Source: Bradyrhizobium agreste (lineage in GTDB: Bacteria > Pseudomonadota > Alphaproteobacteria > Rhizobiales > Xanthobacteraceae). Taken from it: DNA of 64,000 nt. Positions 53,899 through 62,639 of the stretch are shown piece after piece. A program made the position numbers and the translations under genes. Below the pieces are notes generated by a model that was given only the letters and a program-made list of their open reading frames with translations, made no database searches and was not told where the DNA came from. Every line of letters begins with the position of its first letter. Positions within the stretch are counted from its first letter, which is position 1. The stretch spans positions 268,123 through 332,122 of the forward strand of contig NZ_JACCHP010000004.1 in assembly GCF_016031625.1 (NCBI RefSeq), read 5' to 3'.

Positions 53899-55026
53899 CT
53901 ACTTCATGGCGGCGGTGACAACGTTAGGAGGCTCGGTACCATTTGACTTCGGCCAAGCTGCGATAAGGTTGCGCTTCGATACCGCGAGCGCAGGAAGAAC
54001 GACGTAAGCTGGCGCTTCCTTGCCAAGCAGCGCATACCCCGCGAGCATACCTTCCGCATACCCCGCACCATACGGTCGTTGCGATCCGGTCCCACGAACG
54101 AAACCGCTCTTTGCCATGTCGATCGCGATATTGACACCTAGGTCGCAGGTCGTGATCGCCAAGTCCTTGGAGGCGCGTCCGCTCGCACGCGCGGCGGCCA
54201 GCACGCCCTCGGTCGGCACATCCCAGACTGCCCAGATGCCGTTCAACTCGGGATGAGCGGTGAGCATGCCTGAGGCGATACGCTCGGATTCGCCGGCGAA
54301 ATCTGGTCCCCCGACACCCTGCTCCGCCACAATCTTGATTTCCGGATATGCCTTGATCGCCTCCTTGAACCCGACCAAGCGCTCCTTCGTGGCGAACAGG
54401 TCGGATGCGTGGGGGATCAAACCGATGTTACCCTTGCCGTTTAGCGCTTCCGCCATGAGTAGCGCGGCCGCCTTTCCCATGCCGCGATTGTCCGATGACA
54501 CGAGGCTTACATATTCTTTTCCTGGCACCATACTGGCGCCAGTCTGGTCGAGAAAGACGATCTTGATACCAGCAGCAGCGGCCCGTTTGTAGGCGGCCGA
54601 AGTGGCGCTCTGCTCGGCCGGGACGGATATCATTACGTTCGGCTTGCGCGCCATGACGGTCTCAATGTCAGAGACCTGTTGCTCCGCCTTGTATCCAGCG
54701 TCGGTAACGGCGATGATCTTGATACCGAGTTCGTCGAGCGCCGCCTTTTGACCGGCCATCTGAGCCTTGGCCCAATCTGACGCCGTGTAGTGCATCACAA
54801 TGGCGGCAGTGGCGTTCATCGACTTTACTTTCGCGATCTCCTCCGCAGTCAGCTTGATGTCGCTCGCGAGGACCGGCTTCTCGCCGTTCGGACCGGGGGC
54901 CGGGTGACCTTCGATATCTTTGAGCGCCGCCGCGATGTCGGCGGAATGAGCTGGCGGGACGGCGATCGCGCTAAGCGCGACTGCTGCAATAGCAATAAGT
55001 GAGTTTTTCGAAAACAGATTCGACAC
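53899..55026 (-). CDS. Sugar-binding periplasmic protein (ribose-type)
   Basis: A 375-residue Peripla_BP_4 protein. The start is a GTG at 55024-55026 with GGGAGGT upstream. The signal peptide ends near AHSADIA. The binding fold shows MHYTASDWAKAQMAGQKAAL, NVMISVPAEQSATSAAYKRA and the hinge-side GIWAVWDVPTEGVLAAA. Mature N-terminal residues carry an extra segment of about 45 residues before the first strand. The TTAA-type palindrome 36 bp upstream suggests control by the GntR regulator shared with the 36 kb and 40 kb units. Confidence 0.9.
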   Translation of the reverse strand: MSNLFSKNSLIAIAAVALSAIAVPPAHSADIAAALKDIEGHPAPGPNGEKPVLASDIKLTAEEIAKVKSMNATAAIVMHYTASDWAKAQMAGQKAALDELGIKIIAVTDAGYKAEQQVSDIETVMARKPNVMISVPAEQSATSAAYKRAAAAGIKIVFLDQTGASMVPGKEYVSLVSSDNRGMGKAAALLMAEALNGKGNIGLIPHASDLFATKERLVGFKEAIKAYPEIKIVAEQGVGGPDFAGESERIASGMLTAHPELNGIWAVWDVPTEGVLAAARASGRASKDLAITTCDLGVNIAIDMAKSGFVRGTGSQRPYGAGYAEGMLAGYALLGKEAPAYVVLPALAVSKRNLIAAWPKSNGTEPPNVVTAAMK

Positions 55027-55061
55027 GCAGACCTCCCATCGACCTGACATTAATGCAGTTA

Positions 55062-55077
55062 TTAATGCATACATTAA
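55062..55077. promoter_or_regulatory. Palindromic operator TTAATGCATACATTAA
   Basis: A 16-bp site matching TTAAYGYATRCRTTAA in full, 36 bp upstream of the sugar-binding-protein start. A looser ATTAATG pair around 55049-55067 overlaps it and may form a second half-site. Confidence 0.65.
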
Positions 55078-55176
55078 CGGACGCACGCCGCCGCGTCAAT
55101 CCCATCTGGTTGTTTGTGAAACGTTTCAGGTTCTGGGGAAAAAGGCGTTGGGCGAACGACAATCGAGGGAAAAGCG

Positions 55177-55833
55177 CTAATGGGAGTGATCCGGAAACGA
55201 AAGCTTGAATGTCTTAGCTAGATCCCGTTCCTGGTCCGGCGACAGATAGCGAGGGTTGAGACCGCGTAAGAGCAAATAGAGCCTTGCGCTCTCTTCTAAT
55301 TCTTCGGTTGCGAAGACAGCAGCTTCTAACGTGTCGCCCGCAACGACAGGACCATGGTTGGCAAGCAAGACGGAGGAATAAAGCCCACCGAGCCTCTTGA
55401 TCGCCTTCGCAACCGCGGGATCGCCTGGCCTGTAGTACGGTATCAGAGCGGTCCGTCCGCATCTCATGAGGTAGTATGGGGTTATTGGCGGCAGGGCGGC
55501 GCGTGGATCGACATCCGGCAACATCGATAGCGCGACCGAATGAGTTGAGTGAAGATGTACGACGGCGCGGGCCGTACTCCGCGTTTGGTACAGCGCAGCG
55601 TGTAAAGGGACTTCCTTCGTCGGCGCATCCCCTGATAGAACACGTCCGTGTGCGTCCAGACGCGTGATCCGATCGGGATCGAGGAAGCCCAGTGATGCGT
55701 TAGTGGGTGTTACAAGCCAGCCGCCGTCATCCAGCATAACGCTCATATTGCCAGACGATCCCGGTGTGAGACCGCGCTCGAACAGCGAGCGGCCGAAGCG
55801 GCAGAGTTCATCTCTCAACTTGCTATCGCTCAC
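55177..55833 (-). CDS. otnC: Class II aldolase-fold decarboxylase (OtnC-like)
   Basis: A 218-residue class II aldolase/adducin protein. Its metal and acid residues are E74 (TKEVPLH), H93 and H95 (VVHLHSTHS) and H160 (LANHGPV). The segments GFLDPDRI, LPPITPYYLM and IPYYRPGDPAV match 3-oxo-tetronate 4-phosphate decarboxylase (OtnC) more closely than fuculose-phosphate aldolase. OtnC makes dihydroxyacetone phosphate and CO2 from a phosphorylated keto acid. The kinase for its substrate would be the DUF1537 protein at 61257. It follows the pyruvate kinase gene after 105 bases, and DHAP carbon would flow to that enzyme. Confidence 0.85.
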   Translation of the reverse strand: MSDSKLRDELCRFGRSLFERGLTPGSSGNMSVMLDDGGWLVTPTNASLGFLDPDRITRLDAHGRVLSGDAPTKEVPLHAALYQTRSTARAVVHLHSTHSVALSMLPDVDPRAALPPITPYYLMRCGRTALIPYYRPGDPAVAKAIKRLGGLYSSVLLANHGPVVAGDTLEAAVFATEELEESARLYLLLRGLNPRYLSPDQERDLAKTFKLSFPDHSH

Positions 55834-55938
55834 CTGTCGCTCCGTTATTGGTCGAGTTCCGCTGGTTTTCTTCCAACTTTGAAGGGAATCTAACCTCGTC
55901 GGCGGCGTTCAGCTTCAGAGGCGGGCGGCTTCAACGGC

Positions 55939-57354
55939 TCAAGGTACCGCGATGACGCGGATATTGTTCGTGGTCCCAGCCTGCGCGAATGGAATTCCGG
56001 CAACGATCACCACGTGGTCCAAGCTCTCTGCAAAACGCTCTCGGACCGCGGTGGAGACCGCGCGCGACACCATTTCCTCGTAGTTGTTCACGTCGGACGA
56101 GAATACGCTGTGTGTCCCCCAAAGTAGACATAGACGACGGGCGGTGTCCGAACTCGGAGTAACGGCTAGCACAGGCACATCCGGCCGGCGGCGGGCGATC
56201 CGCGCAGCGGTGGTTCCTCCGGATGTATAAACGACGATTGCCGCCGCATGGATCGCCGATGCTAGGCCAGCGGCAGCGGCGGCCACTGCGTGAGGCGGTG
56301 TTTGTTCTTCGTCGGGACGCAAGGCGTCGACGATCGAACGATACATTTTGTGACGCTCAGTGCTGCGGATGATGCGGTCCATCATCTCCACCGCCTGGCG
56401 TGGATACCGGCCGACGGCGGACTCGGCTGACAACATCACGGCGTCGGCTCCGTCGTAAATGGCCGTGGCGACATCGGACGCCTCCGCGCGTGTTGGCGCC
56501 GGCGAGGACACCATCGAGTCCAGCATTTGGGTCGCGACGATCACAGGCTTAACTGCCAGACGGCAGGCTCGCACCAGCTCCTTTTGCCGGCCCGGCACGT
56601 CTTCATGGGGTATTTCCACGCCCAGATCGCCCCGCGCTACCATGACCGCGTCGGACAAGGCGATGATGTCGTCTATCCGATCGAGAGCAGCCGGCTTCTC
56701 GATCTTCGCGACAAGCCCCGCCCGCTCTCCGATGAGGCCCCTCGCCTCGATGAGATCTCCCGGTCGCTGCACAAACGATAGCGCAACCCAATCGACGCCG
56801 AGTCGAAGGCCGAATTCCAGGTCAGACCGATCTTTTGCGGTAAGCGGAGATAGATCCAAGATTGTCCCAGGCAGATTAACACCCTTGTGGTTGGAGAGTT
56901 TGCCACCCACAATGACCTCAGCTTCGAGACTGTCTCTGAACAGTGTTTTGACGCGAAGGCACAGCCGACCATCGTCGATTAGGAGATCGTGCCCTGGAGC
57001 GGCCGCTGCAAACACCTCCGGGTGCGGTAACGGGATGGCATCCCGATCGCGATCGGCGCCTTCTTGAACGAAGCGGATGGTTTCGCCCGCCGCTATAGTC
57101 AAGCTCCCGTCTCGCAATGTGCCGATCCGGATCTTCGGCCCCTGGAGGTCCAGCAAAATGCCAACCGGTCTTCCGATTTCAGCTTCGAGCGCGCGTATTG
57201 CTGCGTGAACAGCGGCATGATCCTCCCTTGCCCCGTGACTGAAGTTAAGGCGAAAGGTATCGACCCCCGCCTCGAACAACGTCCGCAGCATTTTTGGCTC
57301 GCAGCAGGCTGGCCCAACGGTTGCTACGATTTTAGCTCGGCGACTTCGGCGCAC
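55939..57354 (-). CDS. pyk: Pyruvate kinase
   Basis: A 471-residue enzyme with all family motifs: NFSHG, DLQGPKIRIG, the catalytic lysine segment LVAKIEKPAAL, MVARGDLGVEIP, ATQMLDSM and the phosphate-binding C-domain YTSGGTTA. It converts phosphoenolpyruvate to pyruvate. The GTG at 57354 has GAAGG upstream; a TTG further up (57381) is less likely. An extra pyruvate kinase inside a sugar-acid operon has a known parallel in ttuE of the Agrobacterium tartrate genes. Confidence 0.94.
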   Translation of the reverse strand: MRRSRRAKIVATVGPACCEPKMLRTLFEAGVDTFRLNFSHGAREDHAAVHAAIRALEAEIGRPVGILLDLQGPKIRIGTLRDGSLTIAAGETIRFVQEGADRDRDAIPLPHPEVFAAAAPGHDLLIDDGRLCLRVKTLFRDSLEAEVIVGGKLSNHKGVNLPGTILDLSPLTAKDRSDLEFGLRLGVDWVALSFVQRPGDLIEARGLIGERAGLVAKIEKPAALDRIDDIIALSDAVMVARGDLGVEIPHEDVPGRQKELVRACRLAVKPVIVATQMLDSMVSSPAPTRAEASDVATAIYDGADAVMLSAESAVGRYPRQAVEMMDRIIRSTERHKMYRSIVDALRPDEEQTPPHAVAAAAAGLASAIHAAAIVVYTSGGTTAARIARRRPDVPVLAVTPSSDTARRLCLLWGTHSVFSSDVNNYEEMVSRAVSTAVRERFAESLDHVVIVAGIPFAQAGTTNNIRVIAVP

Positions 57355-57397
57355 CTGACTAACCTTCCCTCGACAAAGCAAGCCTGTTCCAGGGACG

Positions 57398-58183
57398 CTA
57401 ACGAGGCGGTGTTTTGTCTGGTCCGAACATCAGACCAGCTTCACGGAAGCCGCCGTCGACGTTCAAGGTATGACCGTGGACATACCTGCTCTCGTCCGAT
57501 GACAGGAAGACCGCCGCGTCAGCGATTTCTTCCGGGGTTCCGTAGCGGCCCATCGGAATGAGGTATTCATAGGCTCGGCGCGTCGCCGGATCGTGCGCCG
57601 TCTTCGCCATCTCGGTTTCAATCGCTCCCGGAGCGATATTGTTGACGTTGATGCGGTGCTGAGCAAGTTCGACCGCCATGACTTTGGTCAGCAACTCGAG
57701 GCCGGCCTTGGCAGCGCCATATGCCCCGCGTCCATTCCCGCCCCGCTGCCCCGAGAGCGAGGCGATATTAATGATCTTGCCGCCACGCCCTTGCTTAACC
57801 ATCTGGCGCGACACGGATTGCGCCACGATGAACGCCCCGGTCAAATTGATTGAGATCATTCGCTGCCAATCCTCGAGCTTGATGTCGAGGAAGGGTGTAT
57901 TGCCACCGATTCCGGCATTGTTGATCAGGATATCAATTCCCCCACAGCGACCGACCATTCCGTCCATTAACTCGCCTACAGATCGTTGGTCTGCCACGTC
58001 CACACGCAGGCCTACGTGATCTCGGTTGGCATTTTCGAGAGCAGCTGCCGCTGTCTTCGCACCCTCAAGGTTGAGATCTGCGATCACGATGCGCGCACCC
58101 TCCCGCGCCAGCGCCTTCGAGATCGCAAATCCGATACCGCGTGCCCCTCCAGTGACGAGCGCCACTCTCTTGTCCAATCTCAT
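57398..58183 (-). CDS. Short-chain dehydrogenase/reductase
   Basis: A 261-residue classical SDR with TGGARGIG, NNAGIGG, the catalytic serine in IASLSGQ, YGAAK and VDGG near the end. An Asp after the second strand (IADLN) suggests NAD. It lies between the TRAP binding-protein gene and pyruvate kinase with short gaps, so it is likely part of the same operon. It may oxidise the imported acid sugar before the kinase acts. Substrate unknown. Confidence 0.9.
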   Translation of the reverse strand: MRLDKRVALVTGGARGIGFAISKALAREGARIVIADLNLEGAKTAAAALENANRDHVGLRVDVADQRSVGELMDGMVGRCGGIDILINNAGIGGNTPFLDIKLEDWQRMISINLTGAFIVAQSVSRQMVKQGRGGKIINIASLSGQRGGNGRGAYGAAKAGLELLTKVMAVELAQHRINVNNIAPGAIETEMAKTAHDPATRRAYEYLIPMGRYGTPEEIADAAVFLSSDESRYVHGHTLNVDGGFREAGLMFGPDKTPPR

Positions 58184-58211
58184 GTCTATTTAACTCCCGA
58201 TTTTGTCGTCT

Positions 58212-59234
58212 TCAGGTTAGCTTTCCCGCGGTGCTCTCAAGCATCGTCCAGAGTTCCTCGCCGTATTTGGCCCGCCATTCCTTGTAGAAGCCGGCCGTGC
58301 GAAGTGCATCTCGGAATGCGCCGACGTCGGGTTCGTTGAAGGTCAGACCCTTCTTGGCCAGATCACCGCGCAATGTCGTGGCAAGCGCAGCCATGTCCTT
58401 CCTCTCCGCCATTGCGGCGTCATTGATTGCCGTGGCGACGATTGCGCGGAGATCCTGAGGGATGGCTTCCCAGTTTCGCTTATTGGCCACGCAGAAGAAG
58501 GCATCCCACATGTGACCGGTCAGCGCGCAGTACTTCTGCACTTCGTAAAGGTTCGCCGTAAAGATGTTGGCGAGAGAGTTTTCCTGACCGTCGACAATCT
58601 TGGTCTGAAGCGCAGAGTACAATTCACTGTAGTTGATCGCCGTCGGTGCGGCGCCAAAGGCCTGGAACATGGATGTCCACAGTGCACCGACCGGCACGCG
58701 AATTTTAACGCCCTTCAAGTCGGCCGGCGTATTGATCTGCTTCGAGCTTGTCGTAATGTTGCGGAAGCCATTGTCCCACATCTTGGCCATCGGCACGAGG
58801 TTCGCCTTGCCGATCGCGGTTCGCAATGCGTCGCCGAGTTGTCCGTCCATCGCCTTCCAAACGGCGTCGTAGTCGGGAAAGATAAATCCCAAACCGTAGA
58901 TCGACGCGGATGGCACGATCGTCGAGAGCACGTTGATCCCAGAATTGAGAAACAAATCTAGGCCGCCGGCGCGCAGCTGCGACAGCATGTCCGTGTCGCC
59001 CCCGAGCTGATTGTTAGGAAACACATTGATTTCCACCCGCCCCTTCGTTTCAGACAGCACGCGCTCGGCAGCTTCCCGCGCACGCGCGGTGATCGGATGC
59101 GACTCGGCCAGGTTGAATCCCCATCGGAGCTGAAATTCTGCCGCCCGGGCAGGCCTCACAGATAGTCCGGCTCCAGCCGCCAGCGCTACCGAGGTTGCTG
59201 TCTGCAAGAACGTTCTGCGATCAATCTTCCTCAT
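58212..59234 (-). CDS. TRAP substrate-binding protein (DctP)
   Basis: A 340-residue periplasmic protein with signal KIDRRTFLQTATSVALAAG, ending near ARA. It has the TRAP motif VFPNNQLGGDTDMLSQLRAG, MWDNGFRNIT and IRVPVGALWTSMFQAFG. GGAGGAAA precedes the ATG at 59234. It is paralogous to the binding protein at 44475. Its position beside a DUF1537 kinase and a RuBisCO-like protein indicates an acid-sugar ligand. Confidence 0.92.
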   Translation of the reverse strand: MRKIDRRTFLQTATSVALAAGAGLSVRPARAAEFQLRWGFNLAESHPITARAREAAERVLSETKGRVEINVFPNNQLGGDTDMLSQLRAGGLDLFLNSGINVLSTIVPSASIYGLGFIFPDYDAVWKAMDGQLGDALRTAIGKANLVPMAKMWDNGFRNITTSSKQINTPADLKGVKIRVPVGALWTSMFQAFGAAPTAINYSELYSALQTKIVDGQENSLANIFTANLYEVQKYCALTGHMWDAFFCVANKRNWEAIPQDLRAIVATAINDAAMAERKDMAALATTLRGDLAKKGLTFNEPDVGAFRDALRTAGFYKEWRAKYGEELWTMLESTAGKLT

Positions 59235-59292
59235 TGTTTCCTCCATTGTTTAAGTTGCAGAGCTCGACGCCACCCGTTGCGGAGCGTCAGCT

Positions 59293-61230
59293 TCACAAGA
59301 ACCCCGTCGAGATCCACGGAACTGACGCCACGATCACCAGCCCAACCAGCAGAGCCAACATGTAGCCGAGGATGGGTCGCATTCCAGTGTCTGGATTCAC
59401 CCGACTGATTGCGCATGCGGCGTAGTAACCGACGCCGAAAGGCGGCGCGAAAAGGCCGATCCCCATCGCCAAAATGACGACCATCGAATAGTGAACGAGA
59501 TCGATCCCCAACGCTTGAGCTATCGGGAAAAGCAACGGGCCGAAGAGAACAATGGCCGGAATTCCCTCAAGGACACTGCCAAGCACTACGAAGGCCACAA
59601 TGGACACCGCCATGAAGCTCGTCGATCCACCAGGCAACTGCTTCATCGCCACAGCGAGCGAGCGAGAGAAGCCTGATTGGGTCAGGCTCCAAGCCATCGA
59701 AGTCGCAGTGCCGATGATAAAGAGAATCGCGCCAGAAAGACTTGCGGTCTCGACCAGCATCGGTTTGATCCTCCGCCAATCGAATTTCCTGTAGAATAGA
59801 GCGCCAACTACAATCGAATAGAAGATTCCGATCGTAGAGACTTCGGTCGCCGTCGCCACGCCTTCGATCACTGCTGATCGAATAACAAAAGGCAGGGCGA
59901 TGGCCGGTACCGCTATCAGAAATGCCTTTCCAATTTCCTTGGCGGAGGCGCGACGAGCAAGGCTAAGATCCTCCTTGCGGTATCTCCATGCAATGACACA
60001 GCAAAGGGTAATCGCCAGAATAACGCCGGGAAGAAGTCCGCCCGTGAATAGAGCCGCAATGGAGACGCCGGTAACCGAGCCGATGGTGATGAGAACTATA
60101 CTCGGCGGAATCGTCTCGGTTTGAGCACCTGTCGCGGCCAGCAGCGCGACGAGATCTCCTTCTTTCGCACCTCGGCGCTGCATTTCCGGGAACAGGACGG
60201 GCGCCACCGCGGCCATGTCTGCGGCCTTTGATCCGGAGATTCCCGAGACGAGGTACATCGCTCCAACTAGCACGTACAAGAGGCCGCCGCGCACATGACC
60301 CAACAGGCTCGCGAGGAACGCAACCATGGCCCGCGCCATGCCCGTCATTTCGATCAGTTGACCAAGAAAAACGAACAGGGGCACTGAAAGCAGGATGAGG
60401 TGGCTGACACCTTCGTCGATACGGCCCACGATGATCAGCGGCGGGGTCCTGGTCGTAAGCATGAGATAACCGAACGTCGCCAAACCGAACGCAAAGGCGA
60501 TCGGAACGCCTGTAAAGACGGTGCAGGCAACGACAACGACGAAGAAGATTACGAGATTTATGTTGCCGAGCGGCGCAAAGAGCGGCTTGAGAAGCCAAAA
60601 TATCCCTACCAACAGCGCGACAATGGCGAGCGCTGTCAGAACCTGTCTTGCATCACCGAGGCGCACGAGGCGAAGGAAGGCAAATAAGCCCATCAAGCCA
60701 AAACCGACGGGAGCGGCGGACGCTCGCCACGCGTTTGAGATATCCATCGCGGGGGTTCTAACGATGGCCTCCTCGATTGCGTACTCAAGTGTGGCCGGAA
60801 ACAGCAGGACGACCAGGCCCAGCGAGGCTGCCAACGCGATCGCGTCCAGATGAGCTCGCGCCCGAGGAGACACGAATGCGAACAGAGCCGTCATTCTCAT
60901 GTGCTCGCCGCGTCGCAATGCAATCGCGGAGCCCAGCATCACGAGCCAGAGAAACAGCATAGAAGCCAGCTCGTCCGACCAAATGATGGGCTTGAGGAAG
61001 ACGTAACGTGCTAAGACTCCCGCAAACAGCAGCAGAATCTCGGCCGTCAGCAGTACGGTGACGCAGACTTCAAGGATGCGGCCGAGCAATTTGTCGGCGC
61101 CGTCTGCGATCGCATGCAAAACGCTCTGGCGCGAACTCTCTACGCCCCCCCCAAACGGCGCATGCGAGATCGCACTGCCATGACTATCGTGCATAATCAC
61201 GTCGCCTGAAGCCATCGTTGGGGCGCGCAT
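59293..61230 (-). CDS. TRAP transporter fused permease (DctQ-DctM)
   Basis: A 645-residue membrane protein with a 45-residue hydrophilic N-terminus. A DctQ-like domain follows (KPIIWSDELASMLFLWLVML, GEHMRMTAL), then a DctM domain with PLFVFLGQLIEMTGMA, SGISGSKAADMAAVAPVLFP and IPPSIVLITIGSVTGVS. GGGAG precedes the ATG at 61230. It lies 26 bases behind the DUF1537 kinase gene and 58 before the binding-protein gene, so all share one transcript. It is a close paralogue of the permease at 42596. Confidence 0.92.
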   Translation of the reverse strand: MRAPTMASGDVIMHDSHGSAISHAPFGGGVESSRQSVLHAIADGADKLLGRILEVCVTVLLTAEILLLFAGVLARYVFLKPIIWSDELASMLFLWLVMLGSAIALRRGEHMRMTALFAFVSPRARAHLDAIALAASLGLVVLLFPATLEYAIEEAIVRTPAMDISNAWRASAAPVGFGLMGLFAFLRLVRLGDARQVLTALAIVALLVGIFWLLKPLFAPLGNINLVIFFVVVVACTVFTGVPIAFAFGLATFGYLMLTTRTPPLIIVGRIDEGVSHLILLSVPLFVFLGQLIEMTGMARAMVAFLASLLGHVRGGLLYVLVGAMYLVSGISGSKAADMAAVAPVLFPEMQRRGAKEGDLVALLAATGAQTETIPPSIVLITIGSVTGVSIAALFTGGLLPGVILAITLCCVIAWRYRKEDLSLARRASAKEIGKAFLIAVPAIALPFVIRSAVIEGVATATEVSTIGIFYSIVVGALFYRKFDWRRIKPMLVETASLSGAILFIIGTATSMAWSLTQSGFSRSLAVAMKQLPGGSTSFMAVSIVAFVVLGSVLEGIPAIVLFGPLLFPIAQALGIDLVHYSMVVILAMGIGLFAPPFGVGYYAACAISRVNPDTGMRPILGYMLALLVGLVIVASVPWISTGFL

Positions 61231-61256
61231 CGCTATTCTCCCTGGTTCGTTTTTGA

Positions 61257-62639
61257 TTAAGACCGGCCCCGCCACCCGCGTTTGAAGAACTCTTCGTCGC
61301 CAAGTTGACCACCCTTGAAGGCGATCTGAAGTCCATCGAGGCGACCGCGGACCGATCTGGCCCGGCAAAGTGGGACGCCAGGGCTTAGGCGGGATTCGAT
61401 CTCAAGCGCATCAATGTCCAAGAGCTGTGCGACCTGGCTCGACGTGTCACCACCGGACAACAACAACCTCTTTAGGGGCACCTCCTGTAGGATATCACGG
61501 ACGAGTTGACCAATCTTCCGACCAAGGTTTCGACCACCTTCATGCTTGGCGAACTGGCGAGACATCCCGCCGCTTACGAGCAGATCGATCATCTTTCCGA
61601 TCCGGGGGTCATCGGGACCACGGGCTGTATGCAAAATGACGCTGCGTCCTTCCTTGAGCAGCGAGAGGGTACGTCCGACGACTCGCCTCGCGGCTGCTAT
61701 GTGCTGGCCGTCATCAAGCAGAGCGGCAGCGTCGAGAGGCACCTCGGCAAATCCGGCCCGAACAGCGGCATCGATCTGCAATGCCGTCACCGGGGAAGCA
61801 CTGCCCGACACGGCCAGGACTTGATCGATCGCAGCCGGTCCGCCGTAGGTGTTAGAAGGCTCGGGGATAACACCCGCCTGCCGCCACCATTGCGTCAGGG
61901 CGTACTCCACGCCCGACGGGCCTACGACGAATGCGCTTCCACTCACTCCCGCCCAATCAATGAGGAGGCGACCAACATGGGTAAGTTGTGAATCGTTGGC
62001 CGAGTCGAGCAGGATCGCGTCGGCCCCCTCTGCCAAATCCTTGAACCGCCGGGCTGCTGCTTCATAGCCCTGGTCTAAGAAGGGGCATGTCAGCTTTTCG
62101 ATCCTGAGCGCCGCCTGCCGTCCGATGTGGACCGCCAGATCGCCTTCGTGCATTGGCGTCACTGGGTGAACACTCATGACCGGATGTCTGTCGATGCGAT
62201 AGACATTCCCGTCAGTTCCCGACCGTGCAAACAGGTTTCCAAAAGTGCAATATCTTTGAAGCGAGGGCGTGCCGCCAACGATGGGAACTGGATCGCCAAA
62301 GATCGATTTTGCAATTTCGATCACGCGACCGATGCTGCCAATCTCCGGCGAACTGTCGAAGGTCGAGCACACCTTGTAATGAACGATCGGCGCGCGAAGC
62401 GATGCAAGGTACCGCAGATCCTTCTCGAGATGTTCGGTCATCTCCGGGGGCGACATGCCGCGGCTCACTCCAGCGAGGCCGACAACGTCAATGTCCCGGA
62501 AGTGATCTAAAACTTCGGGGCTCGGCGGACGAAGAAAGAGAGCAGCACGCAGCCCAGCAAATGCTACGACCTCAAGCGCATCTGTCGACCCAGTGAAATC
62601 ATCACCGTAGAATACCAACCGATAGCGAGATTGCGTCAC
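61257..62639 (-). CDS. DUF1537 four-carbon acid-sugar kinase (OiaK/OtnK type)
   Basis: A 460-residue kinase of the DUF1537 family. The N-terminal domain opens with FYGDDFTGSTDA (D13, D14), the family's substrate-binding DDxTG. The C-terminal nucleotide domain has LLSGGDTSSQV, GVPLCRAR and FKGGQLGDEEFF. These enzymes phosphorylate keto forms of acid sugars, such as 3-oxo-tetronate (OtnK) or 3-oxo-isoapionate (OiaK). The GTG start at 62637-62639 overlaps the TGA of the RuBisCO-like gene by four bases, behind GGAGG. Tight coupling to that gene favours an OiaK role. The OtnC-like gene at 55177 keeps OtnK possible. Confidence 0.88.
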   Translation of the reverse strand: MTQSRYRLVFYGDDFTGSTDALEVVAFAGLRAALFLRPPSPEVLDHFRDIDVVGLAGVSRGMSPPEMTEHLEKDLRYLASLRAPIVHYKVCSTFDSSPEIGSIGRVIEIAKSIFGDPVPIVGGTPSLQRYCTFGNLFARSGTDGNVYRIDRHPVMSVHPVTPMHEGDLAVHIGRQAALRIEKLTCPFLDQGYEAAARRFKDLAEGADAILLDSANDSQLTHVGRLLIDWAGVSGSAFVVGPSGVEYALTQWWRQAGVIPEPSNTYGGPAAIDQVLAVSGSASPVTALQIDAAVRAGFAEVPLDAAALLDDGQHIAAARRVVGRTLSLLKEGRSVILHTARGPDDPRIGKMIDLLVSGGMSRQFAKHEGGRNLGRKIGQLVRDILQEVPLKRLLLSGGDTSSQVAQLLDIDALEIESRLSPGVPLCRARSVRGRLDGLQIAFKGGQLGDEEFFKRGWRGRS

